Positions 1-7,598 of a DNA stretch of 55,921 nucleotides are shown in pieces. The number at the start of each line of letters is the position of its first letter. Positions within the stretch are counted from its first letter, which is position 1. The DNA is taken from the NCBI RefSeq assembly GCF_030651995.1, contig NZ_JAUSBN010000018.1, positions 1 through 55,921 of the forward strand, given 5' to 3'. This stretch comes from Reyranella sp. GTDB taxonomy: Bacteria > Pseudomonadota > Alphaproteobacteria > Reyranellales > Reyranellaceae. The notes beneath the pieces were generated by a model. It worked only from the letters and a program-made list of their open reading frames with translations. It had not been told where the DNA came from and searched no databases. The translations under genes and the position numbers were made by a program.

Positions 1-96
1 CTGAGGAGCGTCCCATCGGGACGCGTCTCGAAGCATGGGCACGAGCACCGAGCCTGTTGCCGATCCTTCGAGACGCGGCCTGCGGCCGCTCCTCAG
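1..96. repeat. Imperfect palindromic extragenic element
   Basis: The outer arms CTGAGGAGC (1-9) and GCTCCTCAG (88-96) are exact reverse complements. A second nested pair, GCGTCTCGAAG (23-33) and CTTCGAGACGC (66-76), is also exact. The element lies in the space downstream of the SDR gene that ends at 134. Such palindromes are a common dispersed extragenic repeat type in GC-rich alphaproteobacteria, and they can form a hairpin in RNA. Whether it works as a terminator or is just a dispersed repeat cannot be told from one copy. It may extend to the left of the window. Confidence 0.6.
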
Positions 97-133
97 GATG
101 AGGGCGTGCGGGTCGACTTGAAGCGGAAAGCCG

Positions 134-937
134 CTACGCCAGCCCCAGCCCCATGCCGCCGTCGACGCGCAGGATCTCGCCGGTGATGAACTGCGCCTCG
201 TCTGAGGCGAGGAACAGCGCGGCGTAGGCGGTGTCGTGGCCGGTGCCCATCTTGCCCCGCAGCGGCACCATGGCGTTGCGCTGGGCCCGGACTTCCGCCG
301 TCGGGCGGCCGGTCGCCTGCGCGATGCCGGTGATGGCCATCGGCGTGTCCATGAAGCCCATCATGATGGCGTTGGCACGGATGCCGTAGCGGGCGTTGGA
401 CTGGGCTACATGGGTCGTGAGGCGGTTCACCGCCGCCTTCGACACTTCATAGGCCATCTGCGTCGCGCCGCTGGTGGCGGCGAGCGAGGAGATGTTGACG
501 ATCGAACCGGACTTCTGCGCCCGCATCACCGGGATGGCCGCCTTGATCGTATGCCACATGCCCTTGAGATTGACGTCGAGGATGCGGTCCAGCACCTGCT
601 CCTCGATGCGGTGGGCGGGCGCATCGCCGCCGCCACCGATGCCGACATTGTTGATCAGGATGTCGACGCGGCCATAGCGCGTCACGGCGAGCTTGACGAT
701 GCGGGCGCAATCGTCGGCGACCGTGATGTCGGCCTCCATCGCCGAAACGACGGCCCCGGTGGACGAGATGTCCTTGGCCGTCTTCTCCGCGCGCTCGCCG
801 CTCCGGTCGACGCAGAGCACCGTCGCGCCCTCGCGCGCGAGCAGGCCGGCGATGGCCGTTCCGTTACCGATCGTTTCGCCCGGTGTCTGTCCCGCGCCGA
901 CGACGACGGCGATCTTTCCTTCAACACGCTTTGACAT
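134..937 (-). CDS. SDR family oxidoreductase
   Basis: A 267-residue classical short-chain dehydrogenase/reductase (NAD(P)-dependent alcohol/ketone oxidoreductase), presumably cytosolic. The N-terminal Rossmann glycine motif is GAGxxxGxxIGNG, an expanded form of TGxxxGIG. It is followed by NNVG (usually NNAG), a catalytic Ser in NISSLAA, and the Tyr-Lys pair as YEVSK. The C-terminus is the usual ITGEILRVDGG. The start at 937 is chosen because AAGGA lies 8 bases upstream; an ATG at 946 is in frame but sits inside that Shine-Dalgarno sequence. The small secreted-protein gene ends 23 bases upstream on the same strand, and a Rieske oxygenase lies further up. A dehydrogenase step following ring hydroxylation is conceivable, but the substrate is unknown. 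Confidence 0.9.
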   Translation of the reverse strand: MSKRVEGKIAVVVGAGQTPGETIGNGTAIAGLLAREGATVLCVDRSGERAEKTAKDISSTGAVVSAMEADITVADDCARIVKLAVTRYGRVDILINNVGIGGGGDAPAHRIEEQVLDRILDVNLKGMWHTIKAAIPVMRAQKSGSIVNISSLAATSGATQMAYEVSKAAVNRLTTHVAQSNARYGIRANAIMMGFMDTPMAITGIAQATGRPTAEVRAQRNAMVPLRGKMGTGHDTAYAALFLASDEAQFITGEILRVDGGMGLGLA

Positions 938-960
938 GTCTTGCATCCTTTGGAGATAAC

Positions 961-1323
961 CTAGAGCGGACGGCAGTTGACCGCGACGGTCTGCATGCCG
1001 CGGCCGGCCTTGCCGTCGCAACCCAGCCGCGCGCCGCGATTGTAGAACGGCGGATCGAGCGAATAGGAGAAGTCGTCGGTGTCCTGGAGATCGACGATCC
1101 GATAGAGCTTGTACGGACCGCTGTCGCAGATGAGCTGCCGTGCGTCGGCGAACAGCGATGCCGGCAGCACCAGCACGTGCTCTATCGTGGGATCGGCCGC
1201 GCAGAACTTCTCCTGGAGTTCGCCATGGCTGCTCGCCTCGATGATCGATGTCCGCTGGGCGACGGCCGCTTCCGCGAGCGCCAGCACGCTCACCATGACG
1301 ATAGGAATGGTCGACCGCACCAC
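961..1323 (-). CDS. Small secreted protein of unknown function
   Basis: About 120 residues. The N-terminus has a short basic stretch and a hydrophobic core ending in AEAAVAQ, a likely Sec signal peptide with cleavage after AVA. The mature part contains three Cys (FCAAD, LICDSG, LGCDG) and a fourth near the end (VNCRPL), so two periplasmic disulfides are possible. Four GTG codons in a row lie at 1329-1318 behind a GGGGGAG ribosome site; 1323 gives a 7-base spacing and is chosen, but 1320, 1326 or the ATG at 1296 are possible. I do not recognise the family. It is 23 bases upstream of the SDR gene and probably shares its transcript. Confidence 0.6.
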   Translation of the reverse strand: MVRSTIPIVMVSVLALAEAAVAQRTSIIEASSHGELQEKFCAADPTIEHVLVLPASLFADARQLICDSGPYKLYRIVDLQDTDDFSYSLDPPFYNRGARLGCDGKAGRGMQTVAVNCRPL

Positions 1324-1421
1324 CACCACGCTCCCCCGAGGCTCTGCCGTTCGCGAGTGTGACGGACGGACCGGTGCGGAGCCAGCCCCGGCAGCCCGAG
1401 GGCTCGGCCAATCGCGAGCAA

Positions 1422-1453
1422 GGTCCGCAGGGCAGACCGCTGCCCTGCGGACC
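1422..1453 (-). terminator. Strong hairpin, possible terminator
   Basis: Perfect 13-base arms, GGTCCGCAGGGCA (1422-1434) and TGCCCTGCGGACC (1441-1453), with a 6-base loop. It begins 8 bases beyond the stop of the DUF1993 gene. There is no T-run on either side, so it may be a weak or Rho-assisted terminator or an mRNA-stabilising stem between that gene and the small secreted-protein gene. Confidence 0.55.
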
Positions 1454-1460
1454 GGGCCCG

Positions 1461-1979
1461 CTAGGCCGCTTCGCGATAGGGCATGTCGCCCAGATAGTTT
1501 CGCTTGCCGACCGGAACGCCGTTGTGGCGCAGGATCGCGTAGGTCGTCGTGACGTGGAAGTAGAAATTCGGAATGACGTGCTGGACGAGGAATTCCTCGC
1601 CCGAGAGCGACTTGCCGTTCCAGCGCGGCTGGGTGATGCGCCGCTCGGCCGCCCCGGCGAACGACTGGGCCGTGAAGCCCTTCAGATACGCGACGGTGCT
1701 TTCGATGCGCGCCTTGATCTCGCCCAGCGTCGCTTCGGTATCGGCCTGCGCGGGCGCGTCCTTCTCGGTACCCGCCAGACGCGCGGCGCCGAGCTTGGCG
1801 GTGTCGCAGGCGATCTGGACCTGCTTGATCAGGTTGAACTGATCGGGCGCCAGGCGCGCCTGCAGCAGGACGGCGACATCGAACTTCTTCTCGCCGGCAT
1901 ACTTCTCGGCCTCGTTCAGGATGGCCAGCAGGTTGCCCAGCATCTTGCTGAACTGGGAGACGACGAGCGTGTGGATCAT
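1461..1979 (-). CDS. DUF1993 family protein
   Basis: 172 residues, matching the DUF1993 family (a four-helix, DinB-like fold; no assigned reaction). It starts with the typical VSQFSKMLGNLLAIL helix, and the family segment QPRWNGKSLSGEEFLVQHVIPNFYFHVTTTYAILRHNG is seen near residues 120-157, with the GKRNYLG end. The ATG at 1979 has GAGG about 7 bases upstream. It lies 78 bases downstream of the Rieske oxygenase gene on the same strand. No signal peptide is seen, so it is probably cytosolic. The family assignment is from recognition of the sequence; the function is unknown. Confidence 0.85.
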   Translation of the reverse strand: MIHTLVVSQFSKMLGNLLAILNEAEKYAGEKKFDVAVLLQARLAPDQFNLIKQVQIACDTAKLGAARLAGTEKDAPAQADTEATLGEIKARIESTVAYLKGFTAQSFAGAAERRITQPRWNGKSLSGEEFLVQHVIPNFYFHVTTTYAILRHNGVPVGKRNYLGDMPYREAA

Positions 1980-2057
1980 GCGAACCTCGGAGGGGGTTGG
2001 TGGATGTGCGCGCAGGCCCTACGCGATTCCATCGGCTGCCGCCAGAGCTCGGGCTCT

Positions 2058-3197
2058 TTAGCTGCGTCCCGCCTTCAGCATCTCGACATGTTCCGTGAGG
2101 TGCTTGTGGAAGTGGCCGATCGCCTGTTCGTAATGGCCGAAGGTGAAATGGGTGTTGGCGCCAGATGCCAGGCCGGCCTGGATCTCGCGGGCGGCGTGGC
2201 GGTCTTCCAGGATGCCGCTTTCCTGCACGAAGTTCGCGTCCTTGCGCGCCTGCTCGATGTCGAGCGGCTTGCCGTTCTTGAGGCGCGGCGCGAGCTGGTA
2301 GACGACCCAGTGCGTCTCCGAAGGCGACACCGGTTCGAGGATGATCAGGATGGCGTGGCTCGACAGCACGCTGACATGGGTGTTGGGAAAGAGCTGGTGG
2401 ACGTCGGTGATGCGCCCCTGTGTGCTCCACTGCTCGCGCGGCACGGTGCGCAGCTTCTCGATGCGGCGGAACGGGAAGACGATGCGCGAATTGCGGCCGT
2501 GCAACTCGACGACATTTAGGTTGTCGTAGCCGTAGGGAAAGAACGACTGATTGTGCAGCGCCTTGATGTGGTAGCCCTCCATCGAGGTCTCGCCCAGCAC
2601 CTTCCAGTTGGCCTTGTCGTCGAACTCGATCTTGTTGAACAGGACGTAGTCGTCCGTCAGCACCTCGGGCAGGTCGCCCAGCGGTCCGTCCGACAGCGGC
2701 TCGTCCTGCGTCACGAAGACGATGCCGTTCCGCTCCTGCACCGCTGCCACCGGCACCAGCCCGTGCGCTTCCTTGTCGAGGCCGGGGAAGCCGTCCTCGC
2801 CCGGGATGTGCCGCAGCGAGCCGTCGAGACCGTAGGTCCAGGCGTGATAGGGACAGGCGAAGGCGCGCTTGCAGCCCTCGCCCTCCTCCAGCTTCATGCC
2901 GCGATGACGACAGGCGTTGCGGAACCCGCGCACCACGCCGTCGGTGCCACGCACCACCAGCAGCGGCGTGCCGACCGTCGTGCGCGCGATGTAGGAGCCG
3001 GGCTCGGGCAGCGCCGCCGACGGACAGAAAGCCATCGGCACGCGCCGCAGCACCTCGAGCTCGGCCGCGAAGCGCTCGGGCGAATGATAGTTCTCGACCG
3101 GCTCGCGCCAGACCACGCTGCCCTTGTCCGTCGTCTTGCCGTCGATGTGCGCCAGGATGCGATCGATCAGGTCGGTTTCGTTCAGCAGCGCGGCCAT
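2058..3197 (-). CDS. Aromatic ring-hydroxylating dioxygenase, alpha subunit (Rieske)
   Basis: 379 residues. The Rieske [2Fe-2S] ligands are seen as CRH near residue 86 and CPYHAW about 17 residues on (C-x-H ... C-x2-H). The catalytic mononuclear-iron histidines sit in EGYHIKALHN, about 160-170 residues from the N-terminus of that domain region, the usual architecture for alpha subunits of Rieske non-heme oxygenases. These enzymes need a reductase and sometimes a ferredoxin; neither is encoded nearby, so the electron donor must be elsewhere. The ATG at 3197 follows AGAGGA with 6 bases spacing. Downstream on the same strand are the DUF1993, secreted-protein and SDR genes. The substrate cannot be read from the sequence; demethylation or oxidation of a small aromatic or quaternary ammonium compound is as possible as dihydroxylation. 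Confidence 0.9.
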   Translation of the reverse strand: MAALLNETDLIDRILAHIDGKTTDKGSVVWREPVENYHSPERFAAELEVLRRVPMAFCPSAALPEPGSYIARTTVGTPLLVVRGTDGVVRGFRNACRHRGMKLEEGEGCKRAFACPYHAWTYGLDGSLRHIPGEDGFPGLDKEAHGLVPVAAVQERNGIVFVTQDEPLSDGPLGDLPEVLTDDYVLFNKIEFDDKANWKVLGETSMEGYHIKALHNQSFFPYGYDNLNVVELHGRNSRIVFPFRRIEKLRTVPREQWSTQGRITDVHQLFPNTHVSVLSSHAILIILEPVSPSETHWVVYQLAPRLKNGKPLDIEQARKDANFVQESGILEDRHAAREIQAGLASGANTHFTFGHYEQAIGHFHKHLTEHVEMLKAGRS

Positions 3198-3289
3198 TCT
3201 TCGTCCTCTGCAAGCGGGCGGAGCGATACTATGGCCCGCGCCTTCGGCGACGCAACAAACCCAGCCGCGCAGCGAGACGGCGCAAGTGG

Positions 3290-3627
3290 ATGGTGAATGC
3301 AGGCGGGCGCGCCCTGCCCCAGCGCCACCTCACCAAGGAGTCGGGCGCGGTGGTCAAGCTGGCGCCGGCGATCGTGGCGTCGCTGACCTCGCTGTGCTGG
3401 CCCTCATGCTGTCGGCGGCCAACGGGGCCTACTCGGTCAACGCCGGCACCGTGACCAAGCTCGGCGCCGACATCGTCCAGCTCGACCATCTGCTGCGCTC
3501 CTACGGGCCGGAGGCGACCGAAGCGCGCGCCAAGGGCAAGAAGGTGCCGGCGAAGAAGAAGACCGCCGCCAATAAGGAAACCAGCGCCAAGCGCAAGTCA
3601 GCGACAAGGGGCAAGAAGAAGGTCTGA
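3290..3627 (+). pseudogene. DUF4239 (bestrophin-like) fragment, frameshifted, with Lys-rich tail
   Basis: Reading from 3290 gives GRALPQRHLTKESGAVVKLA followed by APAIVASLTSL, typical of the N-terminal part of DUF4239/bestrophin-like membrane proteins. The continuation (VLALMLSAANGAYSV, then IVQLDHLLRSYGPEATEAR) is in the next frame, joining at 3392-3396, where CTGTG would be CTGGTG in an intact gene. A single-base deletion, or a sequencing error, explains it. The family is normally about 250 residues. Here the first transmembrane helix and the whole C-terminal half are missing, and the frame ends in about 30 residues rich in Lys and Ala that do not belong to the family. It is therefore a relic, possibly fused to an unrelated basic tail. 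Confidence 0.6.
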
Positions 3628-3675
3628 CGCACCCGGACCTGACGCCGAGCACAGGCGTTGCCGTTGCAGGCCACG

Positions 3676-4362
3676 CTAGACCGCTATATCGGCGATCACC
3701 GGCAGGTGATCCGACAAATCCCGCGCGCGGTAGTCGGTGCAGCTGCCGATCAGGGCCGAGGCTGGCGACAGATAGATTCGGTCGAGCTGGAAGAGCGGCA
3801 GTCGTGCGGGAAAGGTGCGATGCCGGCTGAAGCCCGGAAGGGCGCGCGCGAGGCCGCGGCGCACCGAGCCCGCCCACAGCCAGTCGTTGAAGTCGCCCAG
3901 CGCAACGGTCGGGCGGTCGAGCCGGCCCAGCATGCCCAGCAGCGCGATCGCCTGGCTTCGCCGCTCGCGCAACGTGAGACCGAGATGCGTGGCGATCACG
4001 CGCAGCGGCCCGAAGGGAGTCGCCACGTCGGTGCAGATGGCCCGCCGCGGCTCGCGCTCGGGATAGGAGAGATCGTGGATCTGCGTGTTCTCCAGCGGCC
4101 ACCGGCTGATCAGCGCCTGGCCATATTCGCCGTCCGCCGTCACCACCGTCCTGGCGCCGATTCCGTGCGAGCCCAGAGCGGCCTGGAGCACATCGAAGGG
4201 ATTGCCCATATGTGCCCGAACGCTTCGCGAGTCGATCTCCTGCAGGGCCACGATGTCGGGCGCGTGGCTCTTCACCAGGGCGATCACGCGATCCAGGTCG
4301 AAGCGCGGATTGCGACCGAACGCGCCGTGGATGTTCCAGGTCATCAGCCGGACGGAATTCAA
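3676..4362 (-). CDS. Endonuclease/exonuclease/phosphatase (EEP) family protein
   Basis: About 228 residues. EEP-superfamily landmarks in order: MTWNIHG near the start (metal/Asn), ALQEID (catalytic Glu), THLGL, GDFNDW (Asp-Asn pair) and a terminal LSDHLPV (Asp-His). These metal-dependent enzymes cleave phosphodiester or phosphomonoester bonds in DNA, inositol phosphates or sphingomyelin; the substrate here is open. There is no signal peptide. The TTG start at 4362 is chosen because it forms a TTGA overlap with the stop of the phospholipase D gene, suggesting translational coupling; the ATG at 4344 is the alternative. PLD-like/VTT proteins are often encoded next to an EEP gene, which suggests a shared role at the membrane, but this is an inference. 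Confidence 0.85.
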   Translation of the reverse strand: MNSVRLMTWNIHGAFGRNPRFDLDRVIALVKSHAPDIVALQEIDSRSVRAHMGNPFDVLQAALGSHGIGARTVVTADGEYGQALISRWPLENTQIHDLSYPEREPRRAICTDVATPFGPLRVIATHLGLTLRERRSQAIALLGMLGRLDRPTVALGDFNDWLWAGSVRRGLARALPGFSRHRTFPARLPLFQLDRIYLSPASALIGSCTDYRARDLSDHLPVIADIAV

Positions 4363-6590
4363 GAGGTCCGTTCCCCGAGCCGTGACACGATGGCCTGTGC
4401 GCCGAAGGAGAGGCCGATCCAGCCGACGACGCAGAGCACCAGCACGCCGATCTGGCCGGCGCTGGGATTGGCCAGCAGCTTGGCGATGCGGTCGCCCATC
4501 AGCGCAATCGCCGCGATGCCCGGTCCCATGCCGATCAGGGTGCCGAGCCCGAAGTCGACGAAGCGGATCGAGCCTGCGCCCGCCGCAAGATTGACGAGAG
4601 AAAAAGGGGCCACCGGCACCACGCGCAGCGCGACCATCGCGAGCAGCCCGCGCCGCTGCAGACGGTCGCGCAGCCTGTCCCAGCGCTTGCCGAGCAGGCG
4701 CTTGGGCACCTCCTGCCCGAAGCGGGCGCCGACCGCGAACATCAGCCCCGCACTCGCCGCGACGCCCGCGCTGGCATAGAACATGCCCCACCACGGCCCG
4801 AATACCGCGGCCGTCGCCAGGATCAGAATGGTGACGGGAAACGCCACCGCGCCCCCCAGCAGGAACAGACCGACGACCAGGCCCAGCGCCCAGGGCTCGC
4901 CCTCGGCGCCCTCGAGTAGCTCACGGATCCGGTCGGGCTGCGCCAGCTCCTTCAGCCCGGTGAATTGCCAGGCGAGCGTCAGCAGGACGATCAGTGCGAG
5001 AGCGGCAACCACCAGGACTCCCGCTCTTCCGAGGATTCCCTCCTGCGCCGAATCCTCGTCGTTGTGCGAGGGCTCTCGCGCGGCTTTGACTTCCCTCTCC
5101 CTGGCAGCGCGCCGGTCCTCTCGCTTCGCCAGACGCCGCCCGACGGTGCGACTGCCATGGAACAGCAGGCGCGGCAGCAGACGCCCCGCCAGGCGACCCA
5201 GCCGCAGCGGCCGCGCCGGATCGGCAACCCGCTCGGCCAGGCGCGCCAAGATGGTACGGTCGGGCTGGCCATCGTCGATCGGGCTGAGACAGTGACCGTT
5301 GCCGCAGAGCTGGTCGGCCACACGCACCAGCGAGCCCTGCTCGGCTACGGCGGCCGCGACTTCTTCCGCGGAGACGCCGCAATGCTCGCCGAGAAGTCGA
5401 TTGCGCAGCCTCGTGATGGTGGTGCGCTCCCGGTCCGTCGCCGCCTCGATGGCGAGGTCGCACTCGGTGTCGGCCCCCATCGAGCGGTTGTTGAGGTTGG
5501 CCGAGCCGACCCTCAGAAACGAGTCGTCCACCACCATGATCTTGGAATGGATCATCGTGTAGGTGGATTGGCCGTTCTCTTCGATCGACGGATAGAGCAG
5601 CCGGACGCGGTCGCCGCCCGCCGCCTTGACGGTACGCCAGAAGCGGATGCGGCCGTTGCGCATGGTGCGCCGCTCGACGAAGGAATCGTGGCTGCGCGGC
5701 GCGACCATCACCACCTCCAGCTCGGGCCGCTCCCGCAGCCGGCGCGCGAGCGCGGAGGCCATCACGCCCGAGGTCATGAACTGGTTCTCGATATAGATCG
5801 TGCGCTCGGCGCGCCCGATGCTCTCGATGAACAGCGCTTCGGCTTCGCGCACTTCCTCCTCGCGATGGTAGCGCGGCTGGGTGCGGGTGATCGCGACCTC
5901 GACGTCGGTGAAATCGGGCTCGAAGCTCTCTGGCCAGGGCTGCCCCTCTGGCCGGACCTCTGGCTCGCCGCCGTTGGCGTGGCACCAGCGGGCGCGGGCC
6001 AGCAGCGCCAGTGCCCGCGCCGCCTCGCCGTCGACCATCATCTGAACGTCGTGAAACGGCCGGTAGGGCTCGCCGGCCGGATCGACGCGCCGGGGGTTGT
6101 CGGGCTCGTGGCGGCTGGTGTCCCAGCGGCGGATGGTGAGGTCGAGACCGCCCGAGAAGGCCAGCGCATCGTCCACCACCACCAGTTTCTGATGCTGGGA
6201 GGAACCGAACGGCACGGTCGAGTCGAGGCAGAGCGTGACCTGTGGCGGCATCTGCCAGTTGAGGGCGAGCCGCGGCAACGGCTCGCGTTCGTGCGCGTAG
6301 ACCAGGGAGTAGTCCCAGAGCAGCAGATGGATCTGCAGTTCCGGCCGCTGCGCCGCGAGTTCCGTGAGGAAAGCCGCGAAACTGGTCGGAAACCCGTCTG
6401 TGGGCGGCTGCTCGCCCACCAGCTCGGTGCGGCTGTCGATGTCCCATCCGACGATGAAGATGGTGCGCCGCGCCTGCAGGAAGGCCTCGCGCACGGCCGC
6501 GAAGAAGGCCGCACCGTCGATCAGTACGACCGCCCGGCGGGCGCGTTCGACCTTCCACACGGTCCGTCCGGGCTGAAAAAGAGGCGACAT
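4359..6590 (-). CDS. Phospholipase D-like protein fused to a VTT (DedA/TVP38-type) membrane domain
   Basis: 743 residues. Two HKD motifs characterise the phospholipase D superfamily: HQKLVVVDD near residue 133, and HSKIMVVDD near residue 345 followed by GSANLNNRS. The usual activity is phosphatidyl transfer or hydrolysis (cardiolipin synthase-like). A basic linker follows (about 480-510). The C-terminal third has a transmembrane helix near 525 (VVAALALIVLLTLAWQF) and then a VTT-type membrane domain with VVPVAPFSLVNLAAGAG, a family of lipid scramblase-related proteins. A catalytic phosphatidyl-transferase joined to a scramblase-like domain makes a role in membrane lipid remodelling likely. The ATG at 6590 is the natural start. 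The gene overlaps the EEP gene by 4 bases. Confidence 0.9.
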   Translation of the reverse strand: MSPLFQPGRTVWKVERARRAVVLIDGAAFFAAVREAFLQARRTIFIVGWDIDSRTELVGEQPPTDGFPTSFAAFLTELAAQRPELQIHLLLWDYSLVYAHEREPLPRLALNWQMPPQVTLCLDSTVPFGSSQHQKLVVVDDALAFSGGLDLTIRRWDTSRHEPDNPRRVDPAGEPYRPFHDVQMMVDGEAARALALLARARWCHANGGEPEVRPEGQPWPESFEPDFTDVEVAITRTQPRYHREEEVREAEALFIESIGRAERTIYIENQFMTSGVMASALARRLRERPELEVVMVAPRSHDSFVERRTMRNGRIRFWRTVKAAGGDRVRLLYPSIEENGQSTYTMIHSKIMVVDDSFLRVGSANLNNRSMGADTECDLAIEAATDRERTTITRLRNRLLGEHCGVSAEEVAAAVAEQGSLVRVADQLCGNGHCLSPIDDGQPDRTILARLAERVADPARPLRLGRLAGRLLPRLLFHGSRTVGRRLAKREDRRAAREREVKAAREPSHNDEDSAQEGILGRAGVLVVAALALIVLLTLAWQFTGLKELAQPDRIRELLEGAEGEPWALGLVVGLFLLGGAVAFPVTILILATAAVFGPWWGMFYASAGVAASAGLMFAVGARFGQEVPKRLLGKRWDRLRDRLQRRGLLAMVALRVVPVAPFSLVNLAAGAGSIRFVDFGLGTLIGMGPGIAAIALMGDRIAKLLANPSAGQIGVLVLCVVGWIGLSFGAQAIVSRLGERTS

Positions 6591-6679
6591 GGCGCCTATA
6601 ACGCGGATCGCCTCGCAATGATCCGCAGCGCAGAGCCAGGAAAGCAGGAACGCACTGCCGCGGCGCTCGTTCAGCCCCC

Positions 6680-6787
6680 ATGTTGGATTTTCTTGGCAGC
6701 CTCCTATGGCCGGTCGTCATCGTGGTGTCGACCGCGTCGATCGCCGTCGCCGTCGGCGTGTTCATAGCGACGCGGAAGCTCGACTAG
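6680..6787 (+). CDS. Putative 35-residue single-span membrane protein
   Basis: ATG at 6680 to TAG at 6785-6787. The peptide begins MLDFLGSLLWPVVIVV and has one uninterrupted hydrophobic stretch of about 25 residues (4-30), ending in the basic tail ATRKLD. That is the layout of a small N-out/C-in membrane peptide. It lies in the space between the divergent phospholipase D gene and yggS, 33 bases before the yggS start. No convincing ribosome site is seen in front of the ATG. It could be a genuine small protein or chance; I do not recognise it. Confidence 0.4.
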   Translation: MLDFLGSLLWPVVIVVSTASIAVAVGVFIATRKLD

Positions 6788-6820
6788 GGTATCTCTGCCG
6801 GACGACCTAGCCGGATACTC

Positions 6821-7594
6821 ATGCACGTTCCTTCAGTCAGCCTGACCGCCGAAGACATCACGCGCTTCGGCCCCGACCCTCTCGCCCTGTTCAGCCGCAA
6901 CCTCGCCTCCGTGGAGGAGCGGATCCTGCGCGCCTGCGCCCGCACCGGCCGGCCGCGCGAGACGGTGCGGCTGCTGCCGATCACCAAGACAGTGCCGGCC
7001 CACATCCTACGCTTCGCCCACGCGGCCGGCATCCGCGACTTCGGCGAGAACAAGATCCAGGAAGCGGTGGCCAAGCGGGCCGAACTCGCGGACCTCGACA
7101 TCGGCTGGAGCATCGTCGGGCACCTGCAGACCAACAAGGTCAAGTACCTGACCCGCTTCGCCCGCGAATTCCACGCGCTCGACAGCGTGCGGCTGGCCGA
7201 GATGCTCGACGCGCGCCTCGACCGGGAGGACCGTTCGCTCGACGTCTATGTGCAGGTGAACACGTCGGGCGAAGAGAGCAAGTACGGCCTGCAGCCCGAC
7301 GAGCTGCTCCCCTTCCTCGATGAACTCCGGCGCTGCCGGCGGCTCAAGCCGCGCGGGCTGATGACCCTGGCGGTGTTCAGCACCGACCTCGACAAGGTGC
7401 GCCCCTGCTTCGACCGCCTGCGCGACCTGCGCGATACGGCCGGCCGGCACGATCCCGCGATCCGGGAACTGTCGATGGGCATGTCGAACGATTTCGAGGA
7501 AGCGATCGTCCAGGGCGCCGACGTGGTGCGCGTCGGCGAGGCGATCTTCGGCAAACGCTCGACTCCCGACGGCCATTACTGGCCAAAGGCCTGA
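6821..7594 (+). CDS. yggS: YggS family pyridoxal phosphate homeostasis protein
   Basis: 257 residues, a PLP-binding protein of the YggS/PLPBP/PROSC family that buffers pyridoxal 5'-phosphate and has no known catalytic reaction. The Schiff-base lysine is K56 in LLPITKTVPA. Other family marks are FGENKIQEA, the GHLQTNK segment, VQVNTSGEESKYG, the LSMGMSNDFEEAI phosphate-binding loop and VRVGEAIFG near the end. The N-terminus is about 20 residues longer than E. coli YggS. The next gene starts 4 bases after its stop, so the two are probably co-transcribed. Confidence 0.93.
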   Translation: MHVPSVSLTAEDITRFGPDPLALFSRNLASVEERILRACARTGRPRETVRLLPITKTVPAHILRFAHAAGIRDFGENKIQEAVAKRAELADLDIGWSIVGHLQTNKVKYLTRFAREFHALDSVRLAEMLDARLDREDRSLDVYVQVNTSGEESKYGLQPDELLPFLDELRRCRRLKPRGLMTLAVFSTDLDKVRPCFDRLRDLRDTAGRHDPAIRELSMGMSNDFEEAIVQGADVVRVGEAIFGKRSTPDGHYWPKA

Positions 7595-7598
7595 CTGG

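Noticed and set aside
961..3213. A 750-codon minus-strand open frame across the Rieske and DUF1993 genes
   Set aside because: It runs in another frame over two well-supported genes; only its last 120 codons look like a protein and are kept as the small secreted protein.
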